13,471 bases of DNA from an uncultured Clostridia bacterium (GCA_934230055.1 CAKQEE010000016.1:1-13471), one strand, 5' to 3'. Positions 1-7,846 are shown, counted from the stretch's first letter. The notes: a model not told the origin generated them from the letters alone. Program-made: numbers and translations.

Positions 1-498
1 GTACTCGGAGTAGACGAAGAGATAGGTTATACATTATCTAACGATAAGTATAATATACAAAAACAAGCGGACGAGCTGACGGAGGGGTTAAAAGAAATCG
101 ACTACGGCGAGGATAAGAAAAACATTTACGCCCTTGACGGAACGAAAGTTCTGGATATAACCTTCTCGGAAAGGTTCAAGAGGAACGTGAACGTAGGCGA
201 AGTGAAGATGGCGATAAACGAGTACGGCAAAGGCAGAAGCTTTTATATAACGGGTTTGCCGTATAGTTTCGATAACGCAAGGCTTTTATACAAGGCTATG
301 TGTTGGGTAGGGCGTAAAGAATTGAAGCGTTGTTATTGCGATAACGCGAATATCGAGTGTAATTATTATCCTTCGAGCGGAAAATATGCTATAATAAATA
401 ACGCGACGAGCGAGCAGAAAACTGATTTCTACGATAAAGACGGCGCAAAAACCGAGCTTACGTTAAACTCGATGGAAATTTTGTGGATAAAGGAGTGA
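1..498 (+). CDS. 1,3-beta-galactosyl-N-acetylhexosamine phosphorylase (GH112), 3' part only
   Basis: The frame is open from base 1 to a TGA at 496-498, giving the last 165 residues of a protein whose start lies outside the window. An internal ATG at 187 is not the start, because family-like sequence continues upstream of it. Segments such as LGVDEEIGYTLSNDKYN, EYGKGRSFYITGLPYSF, NARLLYKAMCW and the final MEILWIKE resemble the C-terminal end of GH112 galacto-N-biose/lacto-N-biose phosphorylases, as recalled from the family. These cytosolic enzymes split Gal-beta1,3-GlcNAc or Gal-beta1,3-GalNAc with phosphate into galactose-1-phosphate and the N-acetylhexosamine. Full proteins have about 700-750 residues, so about three quarters is missing, including the catalytic barrel. 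Substrate preference cannot be read from this part. The fucU start lies 3 nt downstream and its ribosome binding site is inside this gene, so the two are co-transcribed. Confidence 0.8.
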   Translation, partial: VLGVDEEIGYTLSNDKYNIQKQADELTEGLKEIDYGEDKKNIYALDGTKVLDITFSERFKRNVNVGEVKMAINEYGKGRSFYITGLPYSFDNARLLYKAMCWVGRKELKRCYCDNANIECNYYPSSGKYAIINNATSEQKTDFYDKDGAKTELTLNSMEILWIKE

Positions 499-501
499 AG
501 T

Positions 502-927
502 ATGTTAAAAAACGTGCCGAATGTAATAAGCCCCGAGCTGTTGAAGATATTATGCGAAATGGGGCATAGCGACGAAATAGTTATAGCGGACGGGAATTTC
601 CCCTCGGAAGCGTTCGGGAAAAGAGTGGTGCGCGCAGACGGAATAGGCGGCGCGGAGATGCTTAAAGCGGTGCTTGCTTTAATGCCGCTGGACGATTATT
701 CCGATCCGAACGTGATTTTGATGAAGCTTATGGAACGCGACGAAGGGAAGATAAACCCCGTTATATGGAAGGAATACGAGGAGATAGCGAGCAGCGATGA
801 GAATGTGAAAATAGGGAACATAGACCGCTTCGAGTTTTACGACCGCGCAAAAAAAGCTTACGCGGTAATTGCCACGGGCGAAAAAGCGGTCTACGCGAAC
901 GTAATTCTTAAAAAGGGCGTCATCTGA
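502..927 (+). CDS. fucU: L-fucose mutarotase (RbsD/FucU family)
   Basis: The 141-residue product matches the RbsD/FucU fold over its full usual length of about 140. The N-terminus (VISPELLKILCEMGHSDEIV) carries the family GH-x-D signature, with His22 in the position of the RbsD/FucU catalytic histidine. An ADGNFP segment follows, and the C-terminus has FYDRAKKAYAVIATGE and VYANVILKKGV, including the conserved tyrosine. The family interconverts alpha and beta anomers of L-fucose, so that sugar freed by a fucosidase or imported can be used by fucose isomerase. The ATG start is preceded by AAGGAG (490-495) at 6-nt spacing, placed inside the last codons of the GH112 gene. The neighbouring GH112 and GH95-like genes support fucose over ribose (RbsD) as substrate. 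Rhamnose mutarotase (RhaM) belongs to a different family and does not fit. Confidence 0.9.
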   Translation: MLKNVPNVISPELLKILCEMGHSDEIVIADGNFPSEAFGKRVVRADGIGGAEMLKAVLALMPLDDYSDPNVILMKLMERDEGKINPVIWKEYEEIASSDENVKIGNIDRFEFYDRAKKAYAVIATGEKAVYANVILKKGVI

Positions 928-989
928 TAGGTTTATATATTAAATTCGACGGGAATTAAGCCGATAAAAAGGTTAAGAGAGAATAAAAT

Positions 990-3122
990 ATGATATATCG
1001 CTGTAAAGGAAAGATCTCTACTCCGCACGAAGGGATTATGTCGGGTAACGGCACCCTCGGCGTTTTGGCGTTCGGCGAGGACAGATTATCTTTTTCCGTC
1101 GATCGGGCGGACCTTTGGGACGAAAGAATGCCGAAGGAATTTGCTGATAAAAATTTTAATTATCCGTATCTGTCCGAATGTTTAAAAAACAACATGAAAG
1201 AAGCGGAAAGGCTTTTCGACGGTTGTTACAATCATTCCTACCCTACGAAGTTAAACGCGGGAAGCATTATATTTTCCAAAGAAGTATCTGGTGAGGACGA
1301 GTTTGTTTTAAATACCGAAAACGCTGTTTTTACCTATCTTTCGGGGAACGAAAAGGTGCGAGGTTACGTAGACGCGTATAAAAACGTCATCGTAGCGGAA
1401 ATTCCGCGCGGCTATTCGTTTGAATATCTTCCCGCGGCGTATCTCGCGAGGCCCTTAAACGAACGAGGACTCGATTACCCGCAGGCAACGATTTATAATG
1501 ACGGCGATTTCTTTATCGCAAGACAAAAGACATACGATAAAAACGAATTCGGGGTTATCGTATACAGAAAAAACGATGGCGAAAAAAGTTCGTTGTATAT
1601 TTCCGTCTATAAAAATCGCGAATTAAAAAAGTGTAAGAAGACGGTTGTCGATTATGCGGCAAATAAAGAAAAAAATTATACGGAACACCTCGGATTCTGG
1701 AAAAATTATTACGCAACTTCATCCGTCAATACGTGCGACGAAGGCGTGAACGAGCTGTACGAAAAAGGAAGATATTTCTTCGGGTGCAATTCCAAAGGAA
1801 ATACGCCGATGACTTTGCAGGGAATATGGACGCTAAACGACGGAAATCCCCCTCCTTGGAAATCGGACTTTCATAACGACGTAAACGTGCAGATGACTTA
1901 CGACGCATACCTTAAAACAGGTAACTACGCGGAAGGTTTGATGTTGGTCGATTTTTTGCACCGCAATAAAAAGGCGTTCGCACGCTTTGCAAAAAGGTTT
2001 ATGAAAACAGAGGGATTGCTTATCCCAGGCGTTATGGGCCGCAACTGTTCCGCTCTCGGCGGCTGGCCGCAATATGCGATGAGTCCCGCCGTGTCCATCT
2101 GGGCGATAAAGCCCTTTTACGACGTTTACGAACATTTCGGCGATAAAACGTTCTTAAAAAAAGAAGCCTATCCGTTTTTCAGGGATACGGAGAAGTGTGT
2201 TTCCCGCTATCTCTCCTTAAACGATGAAGGATACTACGAACTCGATTTTCACTCATCACCCGAATATTACGAAAACGGGGCGGAATCGGTGTTTTCAAAG
2301 CAAACTAATTTTGAACTCACGATGCTTAAATTTTTATACGGCACCCTTATAAGTTTTTGCGAAGAACTCAAAATCGATAACGACCGCTATAAAAAAGTGT
2401 TTGAAAAACTCGCGCCGTATTATTGCAACGACAACGAAGAACTGAAAATTTCCGAAGATAAAGACTACGTTTTTTCTCACAGGCATTTTTCGCATATGCT
2501 TATGTATAAAAATTTCGGGCTTATAGATCCCGTAGAAGAAAAAGCGCGCCTGCTTAAAGACGTGGAGCTGTTAGAAAACAGGGGCTATGGTAACTGGGTA
2601 GGTTTTTCTTTCGTAGAGGCGGCGGGGTTATACGCCTATGCGGGCGACGGCGAAAACTCTTACAGACATTTGAAAATTTTCGAGGACGCGTTCGTTTATC
2701 CGAACGGCTTCCATATGAATTTCGATTATAAGAAAAAGGGTTACAGCAATCTTCAAGGCAAAGTTCTTACTCTGGAAGCTAACGTAGGATACGTGCGTGC
2801 GTTGTGCGATATGTGTTTAAGGGAAGCGTGCGGAGTTATAACCGTTTTTCCCGCGATTCCGGAAGAATTCAAAGCAAAAGGCGCGTCTTTCCGAGATTTA
2901 AGAATAAGCGGAGACGGGAAAGTGAGCGCGCTTTATGACGGCGGCGCATTGTCTTTTGAAATAGTTCTGAAAAAACCGAAAACCGTTAAATTGTACAATA
3001 ACTTTAAAGACTTTCCTATACTCGTCGTAGACGGAAGCGTTTGCGAATGTGCGCAGAGAAAAGGCGAAATAATAACCGTAAAAGCGGAAAAAGAGATAAG
3101 ATATGAAACACGTAACGATTAA
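990..3122 (+). CDS. GH95-like glycoside hydrolase (alpha-L-fucosidase/alpha-L-galactosidase type), divergent
   Basis: The 710-residue product has the GH95 layout. An N-terminal beta-sandwich opens with GNGTLGVLAFG, and an (alpha/alpha)6 barrel carries LQGIW (276-280), the strand DVNVQMTY (297-304), SSPEYYENG (from 422), HRHFSH (497-502) and TLEANVGYVRAL (from 594). A C-terminal beta domain starts near VFPAIPEEF. GH95 enzymes remove alpha-1,2-linked L-fucose or the related L-galactose by inversion. Mapped from memory on Bifidobacterium AfcA, E425 would be the acid (E566), N299 matches N423, but D297 replaces N421 and E596 replaces D766. The substrate may therefore differ from 2'-fucosyl glycans. 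No signal peptide is seen, so it is probably cytosolic and acts on imported oligosaccharides. The gap to fucU is 62 nt with no terminator, and the 3' end overlaps the next gene by 20 nt. Confidence 0.75.
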   Translation: MIYRCKGKISTPHEGIMSGNGTLGVLAFGEDRLSFSVDRADLWDERMPKEFADKNFNYPYLSECLKNNMKEAERLFDGCYNHSYPTKLNAGSIIFSKEVSGEDEFVLNTENAVFTYLSGNEKVRGYVDAYKNVIVAEIPRGYSFEYLPAAYLARPLNERGLDYPQATIYNDGDFFIARQKTYDKNEFGVIVYRKNDGEKSSLYISVYKNRELKKCKKTVVDYAANKEKNYTEHLGFWKNYYATSSVNTCDEGVNELYEKGRYFFGCNSKGNTPMTLQGIWTLNDGNPPPWKSDFHNDVNVQMTYDAYLKTGNYAEGLMLVDFLHRNKKAFARFAKRFMKTEGLLIPGVMGRNCSALGGWPQYAMSPAVSIWAIKPFYDVYEHFGDKTFLKKEAYPFFRDTEKCVSRYLSLNDEGYYELDFHSSPEYYENGAESVFSKQTNFELTMLKFLYGTLISFCEELKIDNDRYKKVFEKLAPYYCNDNEELKISEDKDYVFSHRHFSHMLMYKNFGLIDPVEEKARLLKDVELLENRGYGNWVGFSFVEAAGLYAYAGDGENSYRHLKIFEDAFVYPNGFHMNFDYKKKGYSNLQGKVLTLEANVGYVRALCDMCLREACGVITVFPAIPEEFKAKGASFRDLRISGDGKVSALYDGGALSFEIVLKKPKTVKLYNNFKDFPILVVDGSVCECAQRKGEIITVKAEKEIRYETRND

Positions 3123-5058
3123 AAATCTTGCTAAAAACTCCGAAATTGTTTTTTCCCTTAAAGAGTATACTACTACGGATAGGATGCGCATAAGTTGTTC
3201 GGATTTTTATACGGTTTTTATAGACGGGAAAGTTTGCGACTTCGGACCGGAACGAACGGCAAAAGGCTATACGAGAATAAAAACGGTGCAGATCGGCAGT
3301 TTTTCTTCGCTTGTCATAAGGGTATATCATTGCGGAATACCCACCTTCGACCTTGAAGAGCAACCCTTTTTTCTGGGCGTGGAAATATTAAACGGCGAAA
3401 GAACGGTTAAAGACGTTTCGGATTTTGCGGTAACCGACAATCCGCAAAGACTTTTCGAATCCTGCAAATATTCTCCGCAGAGAGCTTTTGCGGAAAGGTA
3501 CGATTTGCGCACGGATAATTTTCGCACTATTTTAACGCAAGAGATTCCGTCTCCTAAAACTCTTTCGAGCGCGGGCGTTTTGTGCGAATTTAAAAAGATT
3601 ATTTTCGATAAGAAATCAAGCGGGGATTTTTGCGGTTTCGAAGAAAGAAAAGAGCGCGCGTGGCTTAAAAATCCGATATTTGCGGGGGTAGGCGACTACG
3701 ACGTCGATAAAACCCTTGACGCAATAGAAAACGGCGGCTATAAGTATTGCGAATACGAACTCGGCTGTAATAGCAGCGGGCTTCTCGGGGCGGAAGTTTC
3801 GGCGAAAGAAAACGGGCAAAAGCTGTTTCTTTTCTTCGATGAATATCTGCCGCAGGGAAAAACCGTTTTCGGAAGGTCGAATTGTAACGATTTTATAGAG
3901 ATAACCTTAAAAAGGGGAGTAAATCGAATTTTATCCGCCGTGCCGTACACGTTTAAATACGTAACGGCGGTTTATAACGGGAAGTGTGATATAAAGCCCT
4001 TCGCTATTCTTATACAAAACGACGAAGCAAAGCTCGGGCGCGATTTCGCGGACGAAAAAGTCGAGAAAATCGCCGTCGCCGCGTTGAATACTTTTCGCCA
4101 AAACGCTTTCGATATCTTTACCGATTGCCCCGGCAGGGAAAGAGCGGGGTGGCTTTGCGATTCTTATTTCACGGGGATTGCCGAAGAGTATTTTACCGGC
4201 AAACGCAACGTAGAACGTAATTTTTTGGAAAATTTTATAATAGGAAATTGTTCGGACGTTCCCGAAAGAATGTTGCCGATGTGTTATCCCGCCCGTCATA
4301 CGGACAAAACTTTTATACCGAACTGGGCAATGTGGTTTGTGGCGGAGCTTTACGAATATTTTAAAGCCACGGGCGATATTGCTCTTATAAACGCCGCAAA
4401 AAAGAAAGTTTACGGGCTGTTAGATTATTTTAAGGAATATGAAAACGAGTTCGGCTTTCTGGAAAATCTTCCCTCTTGGGTATTCGTAGAGTGGAGCAAG
4501 GCAAACGACGCGGATTTTATTAAGGGCGTTTCTTTTCCGACGAATATTTTATATGCGGGTATGCTCGTAAGCGCGGGGATTTTGTATAAAGACGATGCGC
4601 TGATTAAAAAATCCGCAATACTTTCGGAAAGGATAAACGAGTTTTCTTTTGACGGTAAGTATTATTGCGACAATGCGGAAACAGAAGGCGGCAAACTTAA
4701 ACCGTGCAGGAACCACGTTTCGGAAACTTGTCAGTATTACGCTTTGTTTTTCGAAATTGCAAAAAATCGCGATTTCAAGGAAAGAATGGCAAACGATTTT
4801 TCGCTGCCGCAAAAAGACAATCCGGACGGAGTTGTGAAGAGCAGTGTTTTTATAGGTAATTTTTTAAGAATATTCTGGCTGTTGAAAGAGAAACGATACG
4901 AAAAAATATTAAGCGAAACTAAGGATTATTTTTACGATATGTCGGTGCAAACCGGAACGTTATGGGAAAAAGCAGAGCCTACGGCAAGTTGCAATCACGG
5001 TTTTGCTTCCTGTATGGCGTTCGTTTTGGATCAATGCGTTTCAAACGGTAAGCATTAA
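3103..5058 (+). CDS. GH78-like alpha-L-rhamnosidase family protein lacking the C-terminal domain
   Basis: The 651-residue product has the GH78 active-site signature DCPGRERAGWLCD (341-353). D341, E346 and D353 have the same spacing as D567, E572 and D579 of Bacillus RhaB. A later TLWEK motif (E622) and N-H (H632) match RhaB E841 and the conserved histidine. The N-terminal ~300 residues look like beta-sandwich sequence, followed by an (alpha/alpha)6 barrel from about 310. The protein ends 19 residues after H632, where typical GH78 proteins continue with a ~100-residue beta-sandwich, and the frame downstream stops again quickly. GH78 enzymes release L-rhamnose, a 6-deoxy-L-hexose like fucose. 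In an operon with GH112, fucU and a GH95-like gene the real substrate may be another 6-deoxy sugar. There is no signal peptide. Its start lies inside the previous gene, with only a weak purine-rich site, which suggests translational coupling. Confidence 0.75.
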   Translation: MKHVTIKNLAKNSEIVFSLKEYTTTDRMRISCSDFYTVFIDGKVCDFGPERTAKGYTRIKTVQIGSFSSLVIRVYHCGIPTFDLEEQPFFLGVEILNGERTVKDVSDFAVTDNPQRLFESCKYSPQRAFAERYDLRTDNFRTILTQEIPSPKTLSSAGVLCEFKKIIFDKKSSGDFCGFEERKERAWLKNPIFAGVGDYDVDKTLDAIENGGYKYCEYELGCNSSGLLGAEVSAKENGQKLFLFFDEYLPQGKTVFGRSNCNDFIEITLKRGVNRILSAVPYTFKYVTAVYNGKCDIKPFAILIQNDEAKLGRDFADEKVEKIAVAALNTFRQNAFDIFTDCPGRERAGWLCDSYFTGIAEEYFTGKRNVERNFLENFIIGNCSDVPERMLPMCYPARHTDKTFIPNWAMWFVAELYEYFKATGDIALINAAKKKVYGLLDYFKEYENEFGFLENLPSWVFVEWSKANDADFIKGVSFPTNILYAGMLVSAGILYKDDALIKKSAILSERINEFSFDGKYYCDNAETEGGKLKPCRNHVSETCQYYALFFEIAKNRDFKERMANDFSLPQKDNPDGVVKSSVFIGNFLRIFWLLKEKRYEKILSETKDYFYDMSVQTGTLWEKAEPTASCNHGFASCMAFVLDQCVSNGKH

Positions 5059-5090
5059 AATAAAGTCTGTGCAAAAACGTCGTTATAAAA

Positions 5091-5120
5091 GAAAAACACT
5101 CCCGATCGGGAGTGTTTTTC
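5091..5120. terminator. Bidirectional intrinsic terminator shared by the sugar operon and tRNA-Glu
   Basis: This is a perfect 30-nt palindrome: an arm of GAAAAACACTCCC around a central GATC, with the inverted copy following. An A-run opens it and a T-run closes it on both strands, so it can end transcription from the GH78-like gene (+) and from the tRNA gene (-), whose CCA end lies 2 nt away. Confidence 0.9.
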
Positions 5121-5122
5121 TT

Positions 5123-5197
5123 TGGTAGCCCCACGGAGAATCGAACTCCGGATTCAGCCTTGAGAGGGCTGCGTCTTAACCGCTTGACCATGAGGCC
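5123..5197 (-). tRNA. tRNA-Glu (anticodon CUC)
   Basis: Read on the minus strand, the 75-nt cloverleaf has acceptor GGCCTCA pairing with TGGGGCT (two G-U pairs), a D-arm with 3-bp stem GTC/GAC and a loop containing GG, anticodon stem CAGCC/GGCTG with loop CTCTCAA, a 4-nt variable region, T-arm CGGAG-TTCGATT-CTCCG, discriminator A and an encoded CCA. The anticodon CTC (GAG at 5162-5164 on the + strand) reads the Glu codon GAG. It converges with the sugar operon, has its own promoter upstream and a terminator directly after the CCA. Confidence 0.96.
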
Positions 5198-5228
5198 GCA
5201 ACGAAAGCTTAAAACTTTCAGCTTGAAT

Positions 5229-5257
5229 ATTCTATCATAAAATATTGCTTTTAGCAA
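5229..5257 (-). promoter_or_regulatory. Sigma-A-type promoter of tRNA-Glu
   Basis: On the minus strand, TTGCTA (5252-5257) is followed after 17 nt by TAGAAT (5229-5234). The -10 box lies about 32 nt before the tRNA 5' end, which leaves a short leader to be processed. Confidence 0.75.
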
Positions 5258-5542
5258 CAAAATTAAGAGGTATAAATAAAATTTTTGAAAAAAACGAATA
5301 AACCCGCATCGGCCGACGGAAAAGAAATAATAACCCGATTTACTACGGGCAAGCAACCTGCCGCGACGGTTCTGCATCTCTTTATTAACGGACGGGAAAA
5401 ACGCCGCCCAAGAGCACCGCTCTGCGCCGCGGACACGGTTCTTTATTTATTATTATTGTGGATTTTTTTGACTTTTCCTATCGCACCGCGCAGGCTTTAT
5501 TATATTTTAGCAGATTCCTTTGTTTATGGCAACGGTTTATCG
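5258..5542. other. Intergenic stretch without a supported gene
   Basis: This lies between the tRNA promoter (reading left) and the comEC promoter (reading right). An open frame at 5285-5563 (TTG start, 92 codons) has no ribosome binding site at usable spacing, resembles no family I know and would run through the comEC -35 box. I do not call it. The stretch holds small GC-rich hairpins, for example AGAGC-ACC-GCTCT near 5409-5421 and GGCA/TGCC near 5348-5362, then becomes very AT-rich. I see no RNA family signature. Confidence 0.5.
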
Positions 5543-5571
5543 TTGACAATTAAATTATTTTGATTTAAAAT
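5543..5571 (+). promoter_or_regulatory. Sigma-A-type promoter of comEC
   Basis: A consensus TTGACA (5543-5548), 17-nt spacer and TAAAAT (5566-5571) predict a transcript starting near 5578, about 30 nt before the preferred comEC start codon. No ComK-type or other operator is recognisable. Confidence 0.85.
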
Positions 5572-5608
5572 ATTTTCCGTTCCGAAAAGGTTGTCGGTGC
5601 GGGGAGTT

Positions 5609-7846
5609 ATGAAAGGTACGAAAGAAGGCGAAAAAAGTTTCGATGAAATTTTGAATGAAGGGGACGCGCGAAAAACGAAACAAAAGAAAGCGGTTAATTT
5701 CCGCTTGTCGGTTTTTGCAGCAGGCGCGCTTATTTTAGGCATACTTTTTGCCGAAAAGCTTCTTACGGGGCGCGCCGTTATCGCCGCCATCGTCGCCGCC
5801 GTCTTTTTGATATTATGCGCCGTAAGCCTTATTTTTTATACCGAAAAAGGTAAGCTCGTAACAAATATTCTGTTCGCGGCGTTTTTCGCGGGTATTTTCG
5901 CGCTCGGGGCGGCGGGATTTTATGCGCAATACAAAAACTTTTCAAAGAAGGATCTCGGCGGACATTATTATACGATTACGGGCAACGTCCGTTCAAAAAC
6001 GGAAGACGACTATTTTTCGCTTTTGGAGATTACTAACGTTAGCGTAAAGGGCGTTTTTAACGGGAAAATCGGGTACGGCGTGGTGCTTTCCGTCAGCGGC
6101 GAAGCTTCTCCGGAAATCGGCGACGAAATAACTTTTACCGCCTTTATAACCGAATATTTCGCCGTGTACGACGGAGAGCTTGCCGCTTCGCGAATGGCGG
6201 AAGGCTTTAAGTATCGCGCGGAGGTTTCCGCTTCCGAAATTATTTCGGTAAAAAATTCGCCGAATATTTTTCAGCGTGTAAATCTTTTTATCAAAGACGC
6301 GTTAAAGGCGGGGCTTGGCGAAAAGGAATTCGGCGTGGCTTACGCAATGCTTACGGGCGGTTCAGAACAGGTGGAAGAGGGAATTCTTTCTGCCTATCGC
6401 GACGTGGGCATAGCGCATATCTTTGCCGTTTCGGGGTTGCATATAGGTTTTTTCACCGCTGCGCTCGGGTGGCTGCTTAAAAAGTGCAGGGTAAAGCCCG
6501 TTATTCGCGCGGTTTTCGTTATCGCTTCCGCATTTTTCTATTCCGGAGTGTGCGGGTTCTCTTCTTCCTCGTTAAGGGCGGCGATAATGTGTTCCGCGGC
6601 TTATTTTGCCGTGCTTTCGGGCGAGCGGTACGACGGGTTGTCCGCGCTCGGCATTGCGGCGGCGATTATACTTTTATTAAACCCCGCGGAGCTTTTTACC
6701 GCGGGCTTCGAGCTTTCTTTTATAACCGTTGCGGGACTGCTGATTTTAGCGCGCCCGCTTTTCGGGTTGCTTTGCAAAATTATGCCCGCAAAGCTTGCAA
6801 AAGCGTTTTCGGCGGTGATATCGGCGTTCGCGTTTTCCTTTCCCGTGTTATTAAGGTTTTTCGGCAAAATTTCTTTCACGTCGATTTTAGCTAACCTCAT
6901 ATTTATTCCCGTCGTCGGCGCGCTTTACGTAGCGCTTTTCGCGTTGACGATTGTCGCGGGGATTTTCGGCGCGAACGGAGTGTTTTTGTTTTTGCCGAAT
7001 ATCGCTCTAAAAGCGATAAACGTTGCGGCGGGCGCGTTGCAAAGCGTTGCGCTGATAGCTTCCGGAACGGCTTTCGGGGCATACGCGGCGTTTTACTATG
7101 CTTCCGCGATTACCGCAAGCGGAATGATTAACCTAAAAAGGGTTTCGAGAGCGGTCGTTTCCGCTTTTCTTGCGGCGGTCTTTCTGGCGGGAACGGCGGT
7201 TTATCACTCGGGGCGGGTAAATGCGGCAGAAGCGTATCTTTCGGGTAACGGCAAGGTTTCGGCGGCGATAATCAAAGAGGGAAGAGAAAACTTTCTGATT
7301 ATAACGGGCAATGCGAAAAACTTTTCGCCCGCGCCGATATTCCGCGCCGCGGAGAAAAAGGGAATAGACAATCTTAAAACGGTTTATATTTTATCCGGCG
7401 GAGCAAACGGCGATTTTGCGGACGCGCACGCGGTTTTAACGATGTTGAGCCACGGGTTCGCAATAGAGAAGATAGTCTGGTGCAAAACGGAAGAGGCTTT
7501 CGACGAGAGTTTGAAAACGGTTATAGAAAAGTCTTTTTCGGGGGTAAAGGCAGAAGCGATAGCGTGCGGCGATATTGTAAAAGACGGGAAGATTTCCTTT
7601 TCGTTTGCGGCAGGCGGCGCGGCGGCGGAGATTTTTACGGAGGAGTTTTCCGCGGCGGTGATAGGAATGCTCGGCGAAAACGCGGAGGGGTGTGAGGAGC
7701 TTAAAAGCGAGTACGACTTCGTGGTTTGCTCCGACTATGCGGAAAGCATTTCCGCGCTTTGCGATTACAAAGAATTTTATTCGTTTTTCTATTCCGAACG
7801 CTTTACAAACGTCATTTCCTCGGGTATAATATCGTTGCGATTTTAA
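5609..7846 (+). CDS. comEC: ComEC/Rec2 family DNA-uptake channel protein
   Basis: Three hydrophobic segments (within residues ~30-110) precede a soluble OB-like region typical of ComEC N-termini. A multi-helix competence domain carries the signature HIFAVSGLHIG (from H270) and GFELSFITVAGLL. ComEC forms the inner-membrane channel that brings single-stranded DNA into the cytoplasm during transformation. The last ~200 residues correspond in position to the metallo-beta-lactamase-like domain, but no HxHxDH-type motif is present. Where one expects SHPDADHIGG the text reads YILSGGANGDFADAHA. With the ATG at 5609 (GGGGAG 2 nt upstream) it has 745 residues. GTG at 5597, 6 nt after AAAAGG, and TTG at 5591 are alternative in-frame starts. 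It is followed by a MATE exporter after 52 nt. No comEA or other competence gene is in the window. Confidence 0.88.
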   Translation: MKGTKEGEKSFDEILNEGDARKTKQKKAVNFRLSVFAAGALILGILFAEKLLTGRAVIAAIVAAVFLILCAVSLIFYTEKGKLVTNILFAAFFAGIFALGAAGFYAQYKNFSKKDLGGHYYTITGNVRSKTEDDYFSLLEITNVSVKGVFNGKIGYGVVLSVSGEASPEIGDEITFTAFITEYFAVYDGELAASRMAEGFKYRAEVSASEIISVKNSPNIFQRVNLFIKDALKAGLGEKEFGVAYAMLTGGSEQVEEGILSAYRDVGIAHIFAVSGLHIGFFTAALGWLLKKCRVKPVIRAVFVIASAFFYSGVCGFSSSSLRAAIMCSAAYFAVLSGERYDGLSALGIAAAIILLLNPAELFTAGFELSFITVAGLLILARPLFGLLCKIMPAKLAKAFSAVISAFAFSFPVLLRFFGKISFTSILANLIFIPVVGALYVALFALTIVAGIFGANGVFLFLPNIALKAINVAAGALQSVALIASGTAFGAYAAFYYASAITASGMINLKRVSRAVVSAFLAAVFLAGTAVYHSGRVNAAEAYLSGNGKVSAAIIKEGRENFLIITGNAKNFSPAPIFRAAEKKGIDNLKTVYILSGGANGDFADAHAVLTMLSHGFAIEKIVWCKTEEAFDESLKTVIEKSFSGVKAEAIACGDIVKDGKISFSFAAGGAAAEIFTEEFSAAVIGMLGENAEGCEELKSEYDFVVCSDYAESISALCDYKEFYSFFYSERFTNVISSGIISLRF
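7802..7830 (+). promoter_or_regulatory. Candidate promoter for the MATE gene inside the comEC 3' end
   Basis: TTTACA (7802-7807), a 17-nt spacer and a consensus TATAAT (7825-7830) lie within the last codons of comEC, about 70 nt before the MATE start. It would let the exporter be expressed independently of comEC. Confidence 0.6.

Noticed and set aside
187..498. Start of an independent small protein at ATG 187
   Set aside because: The same frame is open back to base 1 and the upstream residues match the same phosphorylase family, so this is an internal methionine of a truncated gene.
5091..5120. Perfect palindrome considered as an operator or attachment site
   Set aside because: The A-run/T-run borders and its position between two convergent transcripts fit a bidirectional terminator better, and no integrase or regulator gene is nearby.
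4979..5377. 132-codon minus-strand open frame
   Set aside because: It runs through the tRNA-Glu gene, its promoter and the palindromic terminator, which cannot all be coding. It also covers the end of the GH78-like gene.
5285..5563. 92-codon + strand open frame (TTG start) with one hydrophobic segment
   Set aside because: It has no ribosome binding site at suitable distance and no family resemblance, and it overlaps the -35 box of the comEC promoter.
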